Part shown: piece by piece, positions 25,049 through 33,652 of the stretch
How positions within the stretch are numbered: the stretch's first letter is position 1
Layout of the letters: every line of letters begins with the position of its first letter
DNA from: CAWATG01 sp963785035
Lineage (GTDB): Bacteria; Actinomycetota; Acidimicrobiia; IMCC26256; CAWATG01
Length of the DNA: 64,000 nucleotides
Direction: 5' to 3'
Assembly (NCBI GenBank): GCA_963785035.1
Contig: CAWATG010000001.1
Location: 62,001-126,000, forward strand
Translations under genes and position numbers: made by a program
The notes under the pieces: model-generated
Database searches by the model: none
What the model saw: the letters and a program-made list of their open reading frames with translations, nothing else
What the model was told of the DNA's origin: nothing

Positions 25049-26156
25049 ATGTGGGATGCAGTGCTCGGGTCCAGTGGTGTGCGTACCGTTCTCGAACGCG
25101 CAGCACAACGCCCGGTCCATGCCTACCTGTTTGCCGGTCCGCGCGGCTCGGGAGTCGAAGCTGGTGCCCGAGGGTTCGCAGCGTCACTTCTTGCGCCGGA
25201 TGGCAACGCCTCCGTCTGGGATCGTGTGATGCGTAGCCGGCACCCCGACGTCATCGAGGTTGACCCGCCCGAAACGGCAATCCGCGTCGAACATGGCGAA
25301 CTCATCATCCGCGAGGCTTCGTCGAGTCCAGTCGAAGCCATGGGCAAGGTCATCTTGATCTTTGACGCGGAGCGGATGAACGCGCAGACCGCGAACAAGT
25401 TGCTCAAGACCATCGAGGAACCAGGGGCGCGTTCGACGCTGGTGTTGTTGACGGCATCGCCGGATGAGTTGCTCGACACAGTGCAGTCGCGGTGCCTTCG
25501 TGTGGATTTTCCTGCCTTGTCGGAGACAGTGGTGTGTGGCGCGCTGGTCGCAGATGGCGTCGAGCAGGAACGGGCAGAGCTCGTTGCGCGTCTGGCAGGT
25601 GGTCGATTCGATCGAGCCCGAGCGCTCGTGGGTACCCAGGCACGCGTGCGGGATTCGTTCGTGATAGCGCCCACGCGCATCGATGGGACGGGAGGTACTG
25701 CCATCCGCATTTCGGAGGAACTCGGTGCTCGTCCTGGCCGAGGCCGTCGCGGCCGTCCGATCGACGCATGAAGCGCAGTCAGCCCGACTTGAGGAGGAGA
25801 TCGAGGGGTCGGGGTATCCCGAGAGGGCTGCACAGGCCTTGCGTAAGCGACAGGCCGAGCAGCACAAGCGTCAAGAGCGTCGGTCACGCATCGATGCGCT
25901 GCTGGAGGGAATCGCTGCGCTCGAAACGGTGTATCGGGATGCTCTGGTGGCGCCCGCACCTCCCCTCAATACAGACCGCGACGTCCTCGATCTGGCGCTC
26001 GAGAGTGCGATGGCTGGGATCGACGCATGTCAACGGGCGAGGGACTCGATGGAATTCAATCCGAACGAGTCGCTGCTGCTCGAGCGGCTGTGCCTCGGCT
26101 TGCCGCGTCCCGCGCACTGCCGCGTCGAGACCAAGGCGCGTTTGGTGCCCCACTAG
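25049..26156 (+). CDS. holB: DNA polymerase III delta' subunit, frame-disrupted
   Basis: Clamp-loader subunit. The first frame (25049-25771) has the AAA+-like start VLERAAQRPVHAYLFAGPRG (Walker A degenerate, as usual in delta'), sensor region and NAQTANKLLKTIEEPGARST. The remaining helical part is in the +1 frame: LVLAEAVAAVRSTHEAQ ... NPNESLLLERLCLGLP, stop at 26156. Removing one G at 25724-25725 (CTCGGTGCTC to CTCGTGCTC) joins SEEL to VLVLAEAV and gives ~368 residues, the expected length. Probable sequencing error. Same order, near topA and next to tmk, as in other actinobacteria. Confidence 0.9.
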
Positions 26157-26171
26157 AGTGAAGCGCCGATC

Positions 26172-26244
26172 GCCGGGGTAGCTCAGTCGGCAGAGCAGCT
26201 CACTCGTAATGAGCAGGTCAGGGGTTCGACTCCCCTCCCCGGCT
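26172..26244 (+). tRNA. tRNA-Thr (anticodon CGT)
   Basis: 73-nt cloverleaf. Acceptor GCCGGGG (26172-26178) pairs with CCCCGGC (26237-26243), discriminator T; D arm GCTC/GAGC; anticodon stem GCTCA/TGAGC with loop CTCGTAA, hence anticodon CGT reading ACG; T arm AGGGG TTCGACT CCCCT. CCA is not encoded. Confidence 0.97.
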
Positions 26245-26267
26245 CCCAGTTCGCCAATCGCTCCACC

Positions 26268-26687
26268 GTGTGGAGCAGAGTTCGTGAGAATGTGGCTTTG
26301 GAGATCAACGATCCGGTTGTGATGGCTGAGGTCACGGAGGCCTTCGAACGCTACGAGCGCGCTCTCGTAGAAAATGACGTCCCCGCTCTCCTGAGCTATT
26401 TTCGCAATGACCCTGGGACGATTCGATACGGTCTCGCCGACGCGCAATATGGGTTCGCGGAGATCGAGGATTTTCGGCGGAGCACGCCCGTTGCAGCGCC
26501 ACCACGGACGCTTCGCAGGACTGTGGTCGCTGCCTTCGGCGCCGACGTAGCCGTTGTCAACACCGAGTTCGTTCCGGATGGGTCGGGCGCGGTCGGTCGT
26601 CAGTCGCAGACGTGGCTGCGAACAGTCGACGGTTGGAAGATCGTCAGTGCGCACGTGTCCTGGTCGGGAGGGCAGGCACCGGGATAG
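26268..26687 (+). CDS. DUF3225 / AtzH-HpxZ-like protein (NTF2 fold)
   Basis: 139 residues from GTG 26268; GTG 26292 just upstream of ALEINDPVV is an alternative, since relatives usually start near this motif. The family pattern is clear: AEVTEAFERYERALVENDV, DPGTIRYGLADAQYGFAEI, TFLR-type strand (TWLRTVDGWKIVSAHVS). The family includes HpxZ (oxalurate catabolism) and AtzH, a 1,3-dicarboxyurea decarboxylase of cyanuric acid degradation. With a biuret-hydrolase-like gene downstream the AtzH-type role is plausible but not proven. It opens the accessory cluster and lies 23 nt after tRNA-Thr. Confidence 0.8.
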   Translation: MWSRVRENVALEINDPVVMAEVTEAFERYERALVENDVPALLSYFRNDPGTIRYGLADAQYGFAEIEDFRRSTPVAAPPRTLRRTVVAAFGADVAVVNTEFVPDGSGAVGRQSQTWLRTVDGWKIVSAHVSWSGGQAPG

Positions 26688-26785
26688 GTGGCTGACGGTC
26701 ATCTGATGTGATCGCGTCAGAATCGAGCAAGGTAACGGACTCGCACTGGCCATAGAGGCGACATCGACGGGAAACCCTCTAGCCA

Positions 26786-26791
26786 TACCTT
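26786..26791 (+). promoter_or_regulatory. -10 box (TACCTT) for the leaderless GntR-ABC operon
   Basis: TACCTT ends 7 nt before ATG 26799 and no Shine-Dalgarno is present, which also decides the start. A near-palindrome overlaps the start codon (26801-26818). Confidence 0.45.
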
Positions 26792-26798
26792 GACGTGC

Positions 26799-27503
26799 AT
26801 GTATACGGCTTCGTATGCGACTGAGGTTTCTCGAGCGGAGCGTGCCTATTCCGATCTGAAGGCGCGGATCCTCGCCGGCGAGTTCGCTCTTGGGCAGCGC
26901 CTCGGTGAGACGCGACTTGCCGAAATGCTCGGTGTCTCGCGGACGCCGATCCGCGAGGCGTTGCATCGGCTGCACGCGGATGGGCTCGTAACCCGTCACC
27001 CTGAGGGCGGATTTCTTCCCTACGTTCCTGATATCGCCATGATGCGCCCGCTCTACGAGGCACGCATCGGGCTCGAGTTGTTGGCGCTGCGGCGTCCCTC
27101 GGCTCTTGGGACGGTCCACGCTCATGCGGATCTCGAAGCGCTACGCGACGAGTGGGCCGCGCTGCGGAACGACGAGCCGGAACCGAGTCCAGACTTTGTC
27201 GAACTCGACGAGTCGTTTCATCTGGCGTTGGCAAGCGCTGCCGGAAACCCTGTCGTCGTCGACCTCCTCCGCTCTGTGAACGAGAGGATTCGCATCGTTC
27301 GGATGCAGGACTTCCTCACAGCAGAGCGCGTGTCGGAGACGATTTCCCAGCACCTCGGGATCGTGGAGGCAGTGCTCTGCGATGACGTGTTGCTTGCGGT
27401 GGCATGTTTCGAGCAGCACCTCAGCGAGTCCCTGGCTGTCGTGGAGGAACGAGCCATGCGAGCGATCAGTCGCATGATCGCGGCAAAGGAGGGCACACCG
27501 TGA
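26799..27503 (+). CDS. GntR-family regulator, FCD (FadR-like) subfamily
   Basis: 234 residues: N-terminal winged helix (AYSDLKARILAGEFALGQRL, then LAEMLGVSRTPIREALHRL) and a C-terminal all-helical FCD domain whose metal/effector ligands appear as Asp/His residues (ELDESFHLALASAAGNP, then QHLGIVEAV and FEQHL). FCD regulators usually repress catabolic genes until a small carboxylate or amide inducer binds. It is first in an operon with the ABC importer (GTGA overlap), so it likely controls the cluster. ATG 26799 fits the -10; a TTG at 26790 lies inside the -10 region. Confidence 0.9.
   Translation: MYTASYATEVSRAERAYSDLKARILAGEFALGQRLGETRLAEMLGVSRTPIREALHRLHADGLVTRHPEGGFLPYVPDIAMMRPLYEARIGLELLALRRPSALGTVHAHADLEALRDEWAALRNDEPEPSPDFVELDESFHLALASAAGNPVVVDLLRSVNERIRIVRMQDFLTAERVSETISQHLGIVEAVLCDDVLLAVACFEQHLSESLAVVEERAMRAISRMIAAKEGTP
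26801..26818 (+). promoter_or_regulatory. Candidate operator at the gntR start codon
   Basis: GTATACG (26801-26807), GCTT, CGTATGC (26812-26818): a 7-bp inverted repeat with one mismatch starting at the last base of the start codon. Its position would allow autorepression of a leaderless transcript. Speculative. Confidence 0.25.
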
Positions 27504-29041
27504 CAGAGCCGCCCCGCCTCGTGGTCCGAGGCATGACGAAGCGATTCGGCGAGGTCCTCGCGAATTCCGATGTGGACTTCAGGGTCGAATCCGGCGAGGT
27601 CCACGCCCTCCTGGGTGAGAACGGCGCTGGCAAGAGCACCCTGATGAAGCTCGTGTACGGCGTCTACCCAGCCGATGCGGGTGAGGTAGAGGTCGATGGC
27701 GTTCCGGTGTCCATCAATTCGCCGGCCGACGCGCGTGCGGCAGGTATCGGCATGGTGTTCCAAGACCTGCGCCTTATTCCTGCATTCACCGTCACCGAGA
27801 ACGTCGCGCTGGCGCTGGATCTGCGCGGGCCACGCCTCGATAGAGCGAAATTGGCCCGGGAGATCGCTGCTGCAGGCGAGCGCTTCGGTCTCGCCGTCGA
27901 GCCGAACGCGCTCGTACGCCGACTCTCGATCGGTGAACGCCAACGCGTCGAGATTCTGAAAGTGCTGATGGCCGGCGCGCGTCTGGTCATCCTTGACGAG
28001 CCGACCAGCGTGCTGGCGCCCCAAGAGGTGGACGCGCTGTTCGCCGGTGTCGAGAAGCTACGTGCCGAAGGGCTTTCGATCGTCATCATCACCCACAAGC
28101 TCCGGGAGTCGCGATCGATTGCCGACAAGGTGACGATCCTGCGCGCGGGACGTCTCGTCTTGGGTGCTCAACCGATTGCATCACTGACCGACGAAGAACT
28201 CGTCGAAGCGATGGTCGGTCGCCGCGTTCCGCCGTTGCCCTCGGATCGCGTCGCACCGGGACCGGATGCCGGTGAGCGGCTCCGACTCCACAAGGTGACG
28301 GTGGGGTCGGGCAGGCATCGTCCCGACCTCGATGGGTGTGAGTTGGCGGTCCGATCCGGTGAGCTGCTCGGAATCGCCGGTATCGCGGGCAATGGCCAGC
28401 TCGCCCTCTATCACGCGATTCTCGGGCTGAAACCGCTCGCAGGGGGGAAGATCACCCTCGATGGTGTTGCGCTGGCGAACACTCCGCCGGCAGCGTTGGC
28501 CGCAGGTGTCGTTGGCGTGCCCGAGGACCCCGTCGAGGATTCGGTGGTCCCGGGACTCGACGTTGCCTCGCACATGGCACTGGGCGGTCTCAAACGGTTT
28601 CGCCGTGGTTTTGGTATCGACTGGAAGAAGCTGCTGCATTTCACCCACCAGGTGAGCGAACGAACCGATCTTCGTCTCGCCCCGCCCCATCGGGAGATGG
28701 CATCACTGTCGGGCGGCAACATCCAGCGCGTCATTCTCGCCCGAGCATTTGCGAGTGACTGCACGGTGCTTGTGGCTGCATACCCGAGTCGTGGTCTCGA
28801 CGTCGCGACGACACGGCGGACCCAGGAGTTGCTCCTCGAACATCGTGCGGCTGGTGCCGCGGTCATCGTGATCTCCGAAGACCTCGACGAGCTGATGGAG
28901 CTGTCCGATCGCATCGCCGTCCTGTGTGAGGGACGACTCACCGGCATCGTGGAACCGGCGAACACCGATGCCTATGAGATCGGCCGTCTGATGCTCGGCA
29001 CCGAGGACCAAGGGATCATCGAACTCGAGGCGGTGTCATGA
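27500..29041 (+). CDS. ABC importer ATPase, two-module (nucleoside/BMP type)
   Basis: 513 residues with two ABC modules. Module 1 has Walker A GENGAGKST, signature LSIGERQR, Walker B VILDEPTSVL; module 2 has a degenerate Walker A (GIAGNGQLA) and signature LSGGNIQRV, as in the YufO/NupO and ribose-type ATPases. GTG 27500 overlaps the gntR stop and follows AAAGGAGGG. It energises the two permeases that follow (ATGA overlap at 29038). With the BMP-type binding protein this is a CUT2/nucleoside-like importer; the cargo is inferred to be a ureide such as biuret. Confidence 0.92.
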   Translation: MTEPPRLVVRGMTKRFGEVLANSDVDFRVESGEVHALLGENGAGKSTLMKLVYGVYPADAGEVEVDGVPVSINSPADARAAGIGMVFQDLRLIPAFTVTENVALALDLRGPRLDRAKLAREIAAAGERFGLAVEPNALVRRLSIGERQRVEILKVLMAGARLVILDEPTSVLAPQEVDALFAGVEKLRAEGLSIVIITHKLRESRSIADKVTILRAGRLVLGAQPIASLTDEELVEAMVGRRVPPLPSDRVAPGPDAGERLRLHKVTVGSGRHRPDLDGCELAVRSGELLGIAGIAGNGQLALYHAILGLKPLAGGKITLDGVALANTPPAALAAGVVGVPEDPVEDSVVPGLDVASHMALGGLKRFRRGFGIDWKKLLHFTHQVSERTDLRLAPPHREMASLSGGNIQRVILARAFASDCTVLVAAYPSRGLDVATTRRTQELLLEHRAAGAAVIVISEDLDELMELSDRIAVLCEGRLTGIVEPANTDAYEIGRLMLGTEDQGIIELEAVS

Positions 29042-30135
29042 CGATCACTTCGAGTACTCCAGCCATCGCGCCACCCGAGGAGTCGCCGCCGATCATCGAG
29101 CGCCACGCGTCTCGATGGCGGCGCCTTGCCGCTGGTTCGGGCCAGGTCGTCGTAGCCGTTGTCGGTGCTTTCGTCATCTTCGGTGCGTTCATGTTGGCGA
29201 GGGGCACGAACCCCTTCGATGCGTACGGTTCGATGTGGTCTTCGACCTTTACGAGTGGTGAGTCGTTCGCACAGATTCTGGTGAAGGCCGTTCCGCTGAT
29301 CCTGGCTGCGCTCGCCGTTGCAGTGCCCGCGCGTGCGGGTCTGGTCAACGTCGGTGGGGAAGGTCAGCTCGTCATCGGCGGCGTTGCTGCCGTCGCTGCA
29401 CAGCGTGTCTTCGGTGACTCGCTGCCGACCTTGCCGATGCTGGTGATGATGGCGCTGTTCGCGGCCGTAGCCGGAGCGCTGTGGGCTGGTGTGTGCGCGG
29501 TGCTTCGCCTCACCGTGGGGATCAATGAGGCAGTGACGACGCTCTTGCTCAACTACGTCGCCCTCGACCTGATGCTCTTCCTGATCTACGACCAGTGGAA
29601 GGACCCCAACGGCTCGGGTCAGCCGACAACGCCGCCACTGGCGAAGAGTCAGGAGTTGCCGATGATCGGCAACTCGACAGTCCATGCCGGCTTCTTGATG
29701 GCGATCGTCTTGACGGGCATCATCTGGTGGGTACTCACCCATACCTCGTGGGGTTTTCGACTTCGCGTCGTGGGCGGCAATCCAGAGGCCGCCCGCCAGG
29801 CTGGCATGAGAGTCGGATTGTTGCTGGCGAGCGCCATGCTCGTCGGGGGAGCCCTCGCTGGTCTGGGCGGGTTCGCTCACCTGGCGGGAGTCGAGCACAA
29901 GCTTCGTCCTGGATTTCTCGTGACCTACGGCTACGTCGGGTTCCTTGCGAGTTGGTTGGTTCGCCATTCCCCGGTTCGTGTCGCGATCGCTGCGATCTTC
30001 CTCGCTGCAATTGCGGTAGGCGGTGACAGCCTTCAGCTCGACTCAGGCCTGCCCGCGGCCTCGGTGAACATCCTCATGGCCCTGGTCCTGCTGGCCGTCT
30101 TCGGTTGGGGCAACAAGAGAAAGGCGCTCGCATGA
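29038..30135 (+). CDS. ABC permease 1 (BPD_transp_2, YufP/NupP-like)
   Basis: 365 residues, ~9-10 transmembrane helices after a Pro-rich cytoplasmic N-terminus. Family landmarks: AVAVPARAGLVNVGGEGQLVIGG in parts (NVGGEGQL) and the cytoplasmic coupling segment FRLRVVGGNPEAARQAGM. It pairs with permease 2; both overlaps are ATGA. Confidence 0.9.
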   Translation: MTITSSTPAIAPPEESPPIIERHASRWRRLAAGSGQVVVAVVGAFVIFGAFMLARGTNPFDAYGSMWSSTFTSGESFAQILVKAVPLILAALAVAVPARAGLVNVGGEGQLVIGGVAAVAAQRVFGDSLPTLPMLVMMALFAAVAGALWAGVCAVLRLTVGINEAVTTLLLNYVALDLMLFLIYDQWKDPNGSGQPTTPPLAKSQELPMIGNSTVHAGFLMAIVLTGIIWWVLTHTSWGFRLRVVGGNPEAARQAGMRVGLLLASAMLVGGALAGLGGFAHLAGVEHKLRPGFLVTYGYVGFLASWLVRHSPVRVAIAAIFLAAIAVGGDSLQLDSGLPAASVNILMALVLLAVFGWGNKRKALA

Positions 30136-31050
30136 ATCTCATGCTCGAGGTGCTGTCCGGCGGCGTGCGTGGTGGTACGTCGATCGTTTACGCAGGCATC
30201 GGCGAGACAGTCAGTGAGCGCGCGGGCGTTGTGAATCTCGGCATCGAGGGGAGCATGCTCTGTGGAGCGCTTGCTGCGTACGCCGCGAACTCGACGACTG
30301 GGAGCCCCTGGTTGGGCGCGCTCGCCGGTGCAACGGCGGGCGCAGCGCTTGCCGGCGTTCACGCCGTACTTCGTGCTCAATCGGAAGAGCAACCAACTCG
30401 CAACGGGTTTGGTGGTGCTGTTCCTCGCGCTCGGGCTCACATCGCTGTTCGGAGCGTCCTATGTGCAGGAGACGATCACGCCGTTCACCGCGTGGCACGT
30501 TCCGGCTTTGTCGTCGATCCCATGGGTCGGCGAGATCTTCTTTCAGGCTGATCCGCTGACCTACCTGTCCTACGCAATGGTGCCCGCGATGTGGTGGGTC
30601 CTGTTCCGTAGCAGGTGGGGACTGCTTCTTCGAGGTGCTGGGGAACGTACCGAGGTGTTGCGAACCTATGGGCACCACCCGACCACGTTGCAGTACATCG
30701 GTGTGGTCGGAGGTGGGTTTCTGGCAGGGATGGGTGGCGCTCAACTCGCGACCGCGTATGCGAACGCCTGGTTCGAGGACATGGTGCATGGACGTGGCTT
30801 CATCGCTGTGGCGGTGGTCATCTTTGCCGGCCGCCAGCCGTTCAAGGTCGCTGCCGGGTCCTACCTCTTCGGTGCAGCGCTTGCGCTGTCGCCGGCGCTG
30901 CAGGCTCGCGGCGTAGGAATCAACCAATTCGCGCTCGACGTGATCCCTTACGTCGCCACGATTGTTGCGCTGGTCCTGCTCGGCAAACGCGGGGCTGCCG
31001 AAGCGCCCGAAGGACTCAGCAAGGTCTTCGAGATGTCGCCGAGTTCATAG
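30132..31050 (+). CDS. ABC permease 2 (BPD_transp_2, YufQ/NupQ-like), frame-disrupted
   Basis: Second membrane subunit. From ATG 30132: GGTSIVYAGIGETVSERAG and VNLGIEGSMLCGA (the NLGxEG family motif). The frame shifts +1 at about 30364-30366 (HA/YFVLNRKSNQLATG restored by removing one base of GCCG); the remainder, LLLRGAGERTEVLRTYG ... FAGRQPFKVAAGSYLFG, runs to 31050. Corrected length ~305. Without correction the first frame stops at 30551. Sequencing error or recent inactivation of the importer cannot be separated here. Confidence 0.88.
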
Positions 31051-31113
31051 ACCAAATCTCTCCGACCCCCCGAGTCTGAATCTCTAGCCAAAAAAACACT
31101 GAAGGAGCGTTCG

Positions 31114-32250
31114 ATGCGTAGACGCAGGATGATGCTGGCAACCCTCACGGGCGTTGCATTGACGATGATGGGAGTGTCGGGCCCAGCTCTCGCGGCGCCC
31201 CGGTCAGCGGCACCCGGCGAGGGCAGTGCTGCTGTGGGATTCATCTTCATTGGGCCCAAGGACGACTTCGGATACAACCAGGCTGCATATGAAGGCTCGC
31301 AAGCTGTCAAGAAGGCATTTCCGAAATTGAAGGTGCTGACCGCGGAGAACGTCCCGGAGGACGACACTGCAGCACGTGTCATGGAGGGGATGATCGATCG
31401 TGGCGCAAAGATCCTGTTCGCTACGAGCTATGGGCATCTCGACATGGCTCTGAAGGTGGCCGCCGCACACCCTGATGTGTTGGTCGTCCAGCAAGGGAAC
31501 TTCATAAAGGGAGACGTCCCACCCAACGTGGGCACCTATTTCGGAACGGTCTACGAGCCGGTGTATCTCGCCGGTGTCGCGGCGGGGATGGCCACCAAGA
31601 CCAACAAGCTCGGCTACGTCTACGCGTTCCCGATCCCGCAGACCCTGAACAACATCAACTCGTTCGAACTCGGGGCGAGGTCTGTGAACAAGAAGGCCAA
31701 GACCTACACGATCAGCACTTCGGAATGGTGCAACCCGGCAAAGCAGGCCGAGGCAACGAGGAGTCTGCTTTCCCAAGGCGTCGACGTGATCTCGCAGCAC
31801 CAGGACTGCACGTCCACGGTCATCAAGACGACTGAAGCAGCGGGGAAGATGACGATTGGCTATCACGCCGATGCGTCGAAGTTGGCGCCCAAGGGTTGGC
31901 TGACCGGTTCGGAGTGGGACTGGGACAAGCTCTACTCCGACATCGTCAAGACCGGTTTGGCCGGAAAGTTCACGGGAAGCGTGTACAACGCGAACTACCG
32001 GGTTGGCTACAAGACCGGCGCGAACCCGTTCGTGCAGTCGAAATACGGCAAGCTCGTTACTCCGAAGGCCAAGAAGGCGATTGCCAAGGCCAAGACCCGG
32101 ATCATGACGACCGGCTCGCCGTTTGCCGGCCCGGTCAAGGATCAGAGTGGCAAGGTGGTCTTCAAGGCCGGCGTGATCCCGAGCTACGAGCAGATCGAGG
32201 CGATGAGCGTCTTCGTCAATGGTGTCGTGGGCAAGATCCCCAAGCAGTAG
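31114..32250 (+). CDS. BMP-family ABC substrate-binding protein
   Basis: 378 residues. Signal peptide with signal peptidase I site (SGPALAAP) and no lipobox Cys. BMP/PnrA domain: VGFIFIGPKDDFGYNQAAYEG, then GMIDRGAKILFATSYGHLD and the ligand-pocket aromatic STSEWCNPAKQAEATRSLL. A Cys pair (SEWCNP, QHQDC) could form a disulphide. PnrA-like proteins bind nucleosides, but BMP proteins next to amide-hydrolysing genes are often for other cargo. Own GAAGGAG site 8 nt upstream; 63-nt gap from the permease operon. A 34-bp palindrome follows. Confidence 0.92.
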   Translation: MRRRRMMLATLTGVALTMMGVSGPALAAPRSAAPGEGSAAVGFIFIGPKDDFGYNQAAYEGSQAVKKAFPKLKVLTAENVPEDDTAARVMEGMIDRGAKILFATSYGHLDMALKVAAAHPDVLVVQQGNFIKGDVPPNVGTYFGTVYEPVYLAGVAAGMATKTNKLGYVYAFPIPQTLNNINSFELGARSVNKKAKTYTISTSEWCNPAKQAEATRSLLSQGVDVISQHQDCTSTVIKTTEAAGKMTIGYHADASKLAPKGWLTGSEWDWDKLYSDIVKTGLAGKFTGSVYNANYRVGYKTGANPFVQSKYGKLVTPKAKKAIAKAKTRIMTTGSPFAGPVKDQSGKVVFKAGVIPSYEQIEAMSVFVNGVVGKIPKQ

Positions 32251-32281
32251 TGCGGCGCTGACGACACGAACCAGTCCGAAC

Positions 32282-32315
32282 GTCCGGAACGCGTGCCCGG
32301 GCACGCGTTCCGGAC
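32282..32315 (+). terminator. Perfect 34-bp palindrome between SBP and hydrolase genes
   Basis: Arms 32282-32298 and 32299-32315 are exact reverse complements with no loop, GC-rich, 32 nt after the SBP stop and 18 nt before the next start. As RNA it would form a very stable hairpin; no T-tract follows. It may terminate or attenuate, giving high SBP and low enzyme expression. Confidence 0.65.
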
Positions 32316-32333
32316 ACTGGAATTGGAGACGAG

Positions 32334-32969
32334 ATGCGTGCGGTCGATGCAACAGTTCCTTATCCGTGGCCCTATGACGCGGAAGCCGGCACGACGTTCG
32401 ACCCATCGCGGTTGGCGCTGATCGTTGCAGGTGGCCAGGCTCAGTGGTCGTGCCTTCCCGAAGGCGCTCGCGTGCTCAGCGGTATCGAATCGCTGGCTCA
32501 AGTACTGCGTGTCAATGGGGTTCTCGTGGTCTTCGTGCGCCACGGTCGCTCCACGGGGTCACCCAAGCGCGCGTCGACGGATCTTCCTGTCGTAGGTACA
32601 GCGGACTGGGAGCTGGCCATCACAGTGCAACCCGAGGACTGGATCGTCGACACGCCGGGATATGACGCCTTCCGATCGGGGTCGATCGAGGCCGACCTCG
32701 CTGGCGCTGGTCGTGACCGTTTACTCTTCGCCGGACTCGCGTATGAGACGACGGTTGACACGACACTGCGCAGCGCCAATGACCGAGGCTTCGAATGCCT
32801 CACGATGACGGACCTTGTTGCGCACATCGACCCGGCGGTCGGGGAGCGCGCGTTGTCGAGCATCACTATGTCCGGCGGAATTTTCGGCGCAGTTGGAGAC
32901 AGCACAGCAGTACGCGCCGCGATCGGCGTGCCCATCGAGGAACCACAGCGAGGAGATGCGACATCATGA
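32334..32969 (+). CDS. Isochorismatase-fold pseudoenzyme, paralogue of the biuret hydrolase
   Basis: 211 residues with the isochorismatase-like fold, clearly homologous to the next gene (shared YPWPYD near the N-terminus, ANDRGFECL, MSGGIFGAV vs MQGGVFGAI). All three catalytic positions are replaced: nucleophile-activating Asp by Gly33 (LIVAGGQ), Lys by Thr107 (VDTPGYDAF) and the Cys nucleophile by Thr140 (AYETTVDTT). So it should be inactive. It may scaffold or regulate the active enzyme or bind a ligand. GGAG lies before ATG 32334; ATGA overlap with the next gene gives 1:1 translation. Confidence 0.85.
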   Translation: MRAVDATVPYPWPYDAEAGTTFDPSRLALIVAGGQAQWSCLPEGARVLSGIESLAQVLRVNGVLVVFVRHGRSTGSPKRASTDLPVVGTADWELAITVQPEDWIVDTPGYDAFRSGSIEADLAGAGRDRLLFAGLAYETTVDTTLRSANDRGFECLTMTDLVAHIDPAVGERALSSITMSGGIFGAVGDSTAVRAAIGVPIEEPQRGDATS

Positions 32970-33652
32970 CTCGACAGATCCCGGCCTCTGATCCGTATCC
33001 ATGGCCATATGACGGCGATATCGATCCGTCGACCACAGCACTGATCCTGATCGACTGGCAGGTCGACTTCTGTGGGCCAGGCGGTTACGTCGACACGATG
33101 GGATACGACCTCCAGTTGACTCGCGCGGGTTTGGAGCCGACGGCGCGGGTGCTCGGTGCAGCCCGCGACGCCGGCTGGACGATCGTCCATACCCGCGAGG
33201 GTCATCGGCCTGATCTGTCGGACTGCCCTGACAACAAGCTGTGGCGCTCGAAGCGAATCGGGGCGGGTATCGGGGACAGCGGTCCGTGTGGGCGGATCCT
33301 CGTACGCGGCGAGCCAGGCTGGGAGATTGTTCCCGAAGTTGCGCCCATCGAAGGCGAGTTGATTGTCGACAAGCCGGGGAAAGGCGCCTTCTATGCGACG
33401 GACCTCGAGCTCCTGCTGCGCTGTGCCGGCATCACCCACCTGGTCTTCACCGGCATTACCACCGACGTGTGTGTGCACACGACCATGCGTGATGCCAACG
33501 ATCGCGGGTTCGAATGCCTCTTGCTGTCAGACTGCACGGGTGCCACCGACTACGACAACTACCTCGCCGCGTTGAAGATCGTCACGATGCAAGGCGGCGT
33601 ATTCGGTGCGATCGCATCCTCCGACGAACTCCTCGCGGCGCTCGCAGCATGA
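32966..33652 (+). CDS. Cysteine hydrolase, predicted biuret hydrolase
   Basis: 228 residues, isochorismatase-like hydrolase. The predicted reaction is biuret + H2O to allophanate + NH3. Catalytic triad D30 (LILIDWQVDF), K136 (VDKPGKGAF), C169 (GITTDVCVHTT), with a cis-peptide region before the Cys. From memory, characterised Rhizobium BiuH uses D36, K142 and C175, an identical offset of 6 for each, and shares the DPYPWPY start and GYVDTMGYDL and GPCGRIL-type segments. The next best alternative is a ureidoacrylate hydrolase (RutB). No rut genes are near. ATGA overlaps on both sides. Confidence 0.82.
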   Translation: MTRQIPASDPYPWPYDGDIDPSTTALILIDWQVDFCGPGGYVDTMGYDLQLTRAGLEPTARVLGAARDAGWTIVHTREGHRPDLSDCPDNKLWRSKRIGAGIGDSGPCGRILVRGEPGWEIVPEVAPIEGELIVDKPGKGAFYATDLELLLRCAGITHLVFTGITTDVCVHTTMRDANDRGFECLLLSDCTGATDYDNYLAALKIVTMQGGVFGAIASSDELLAALAA

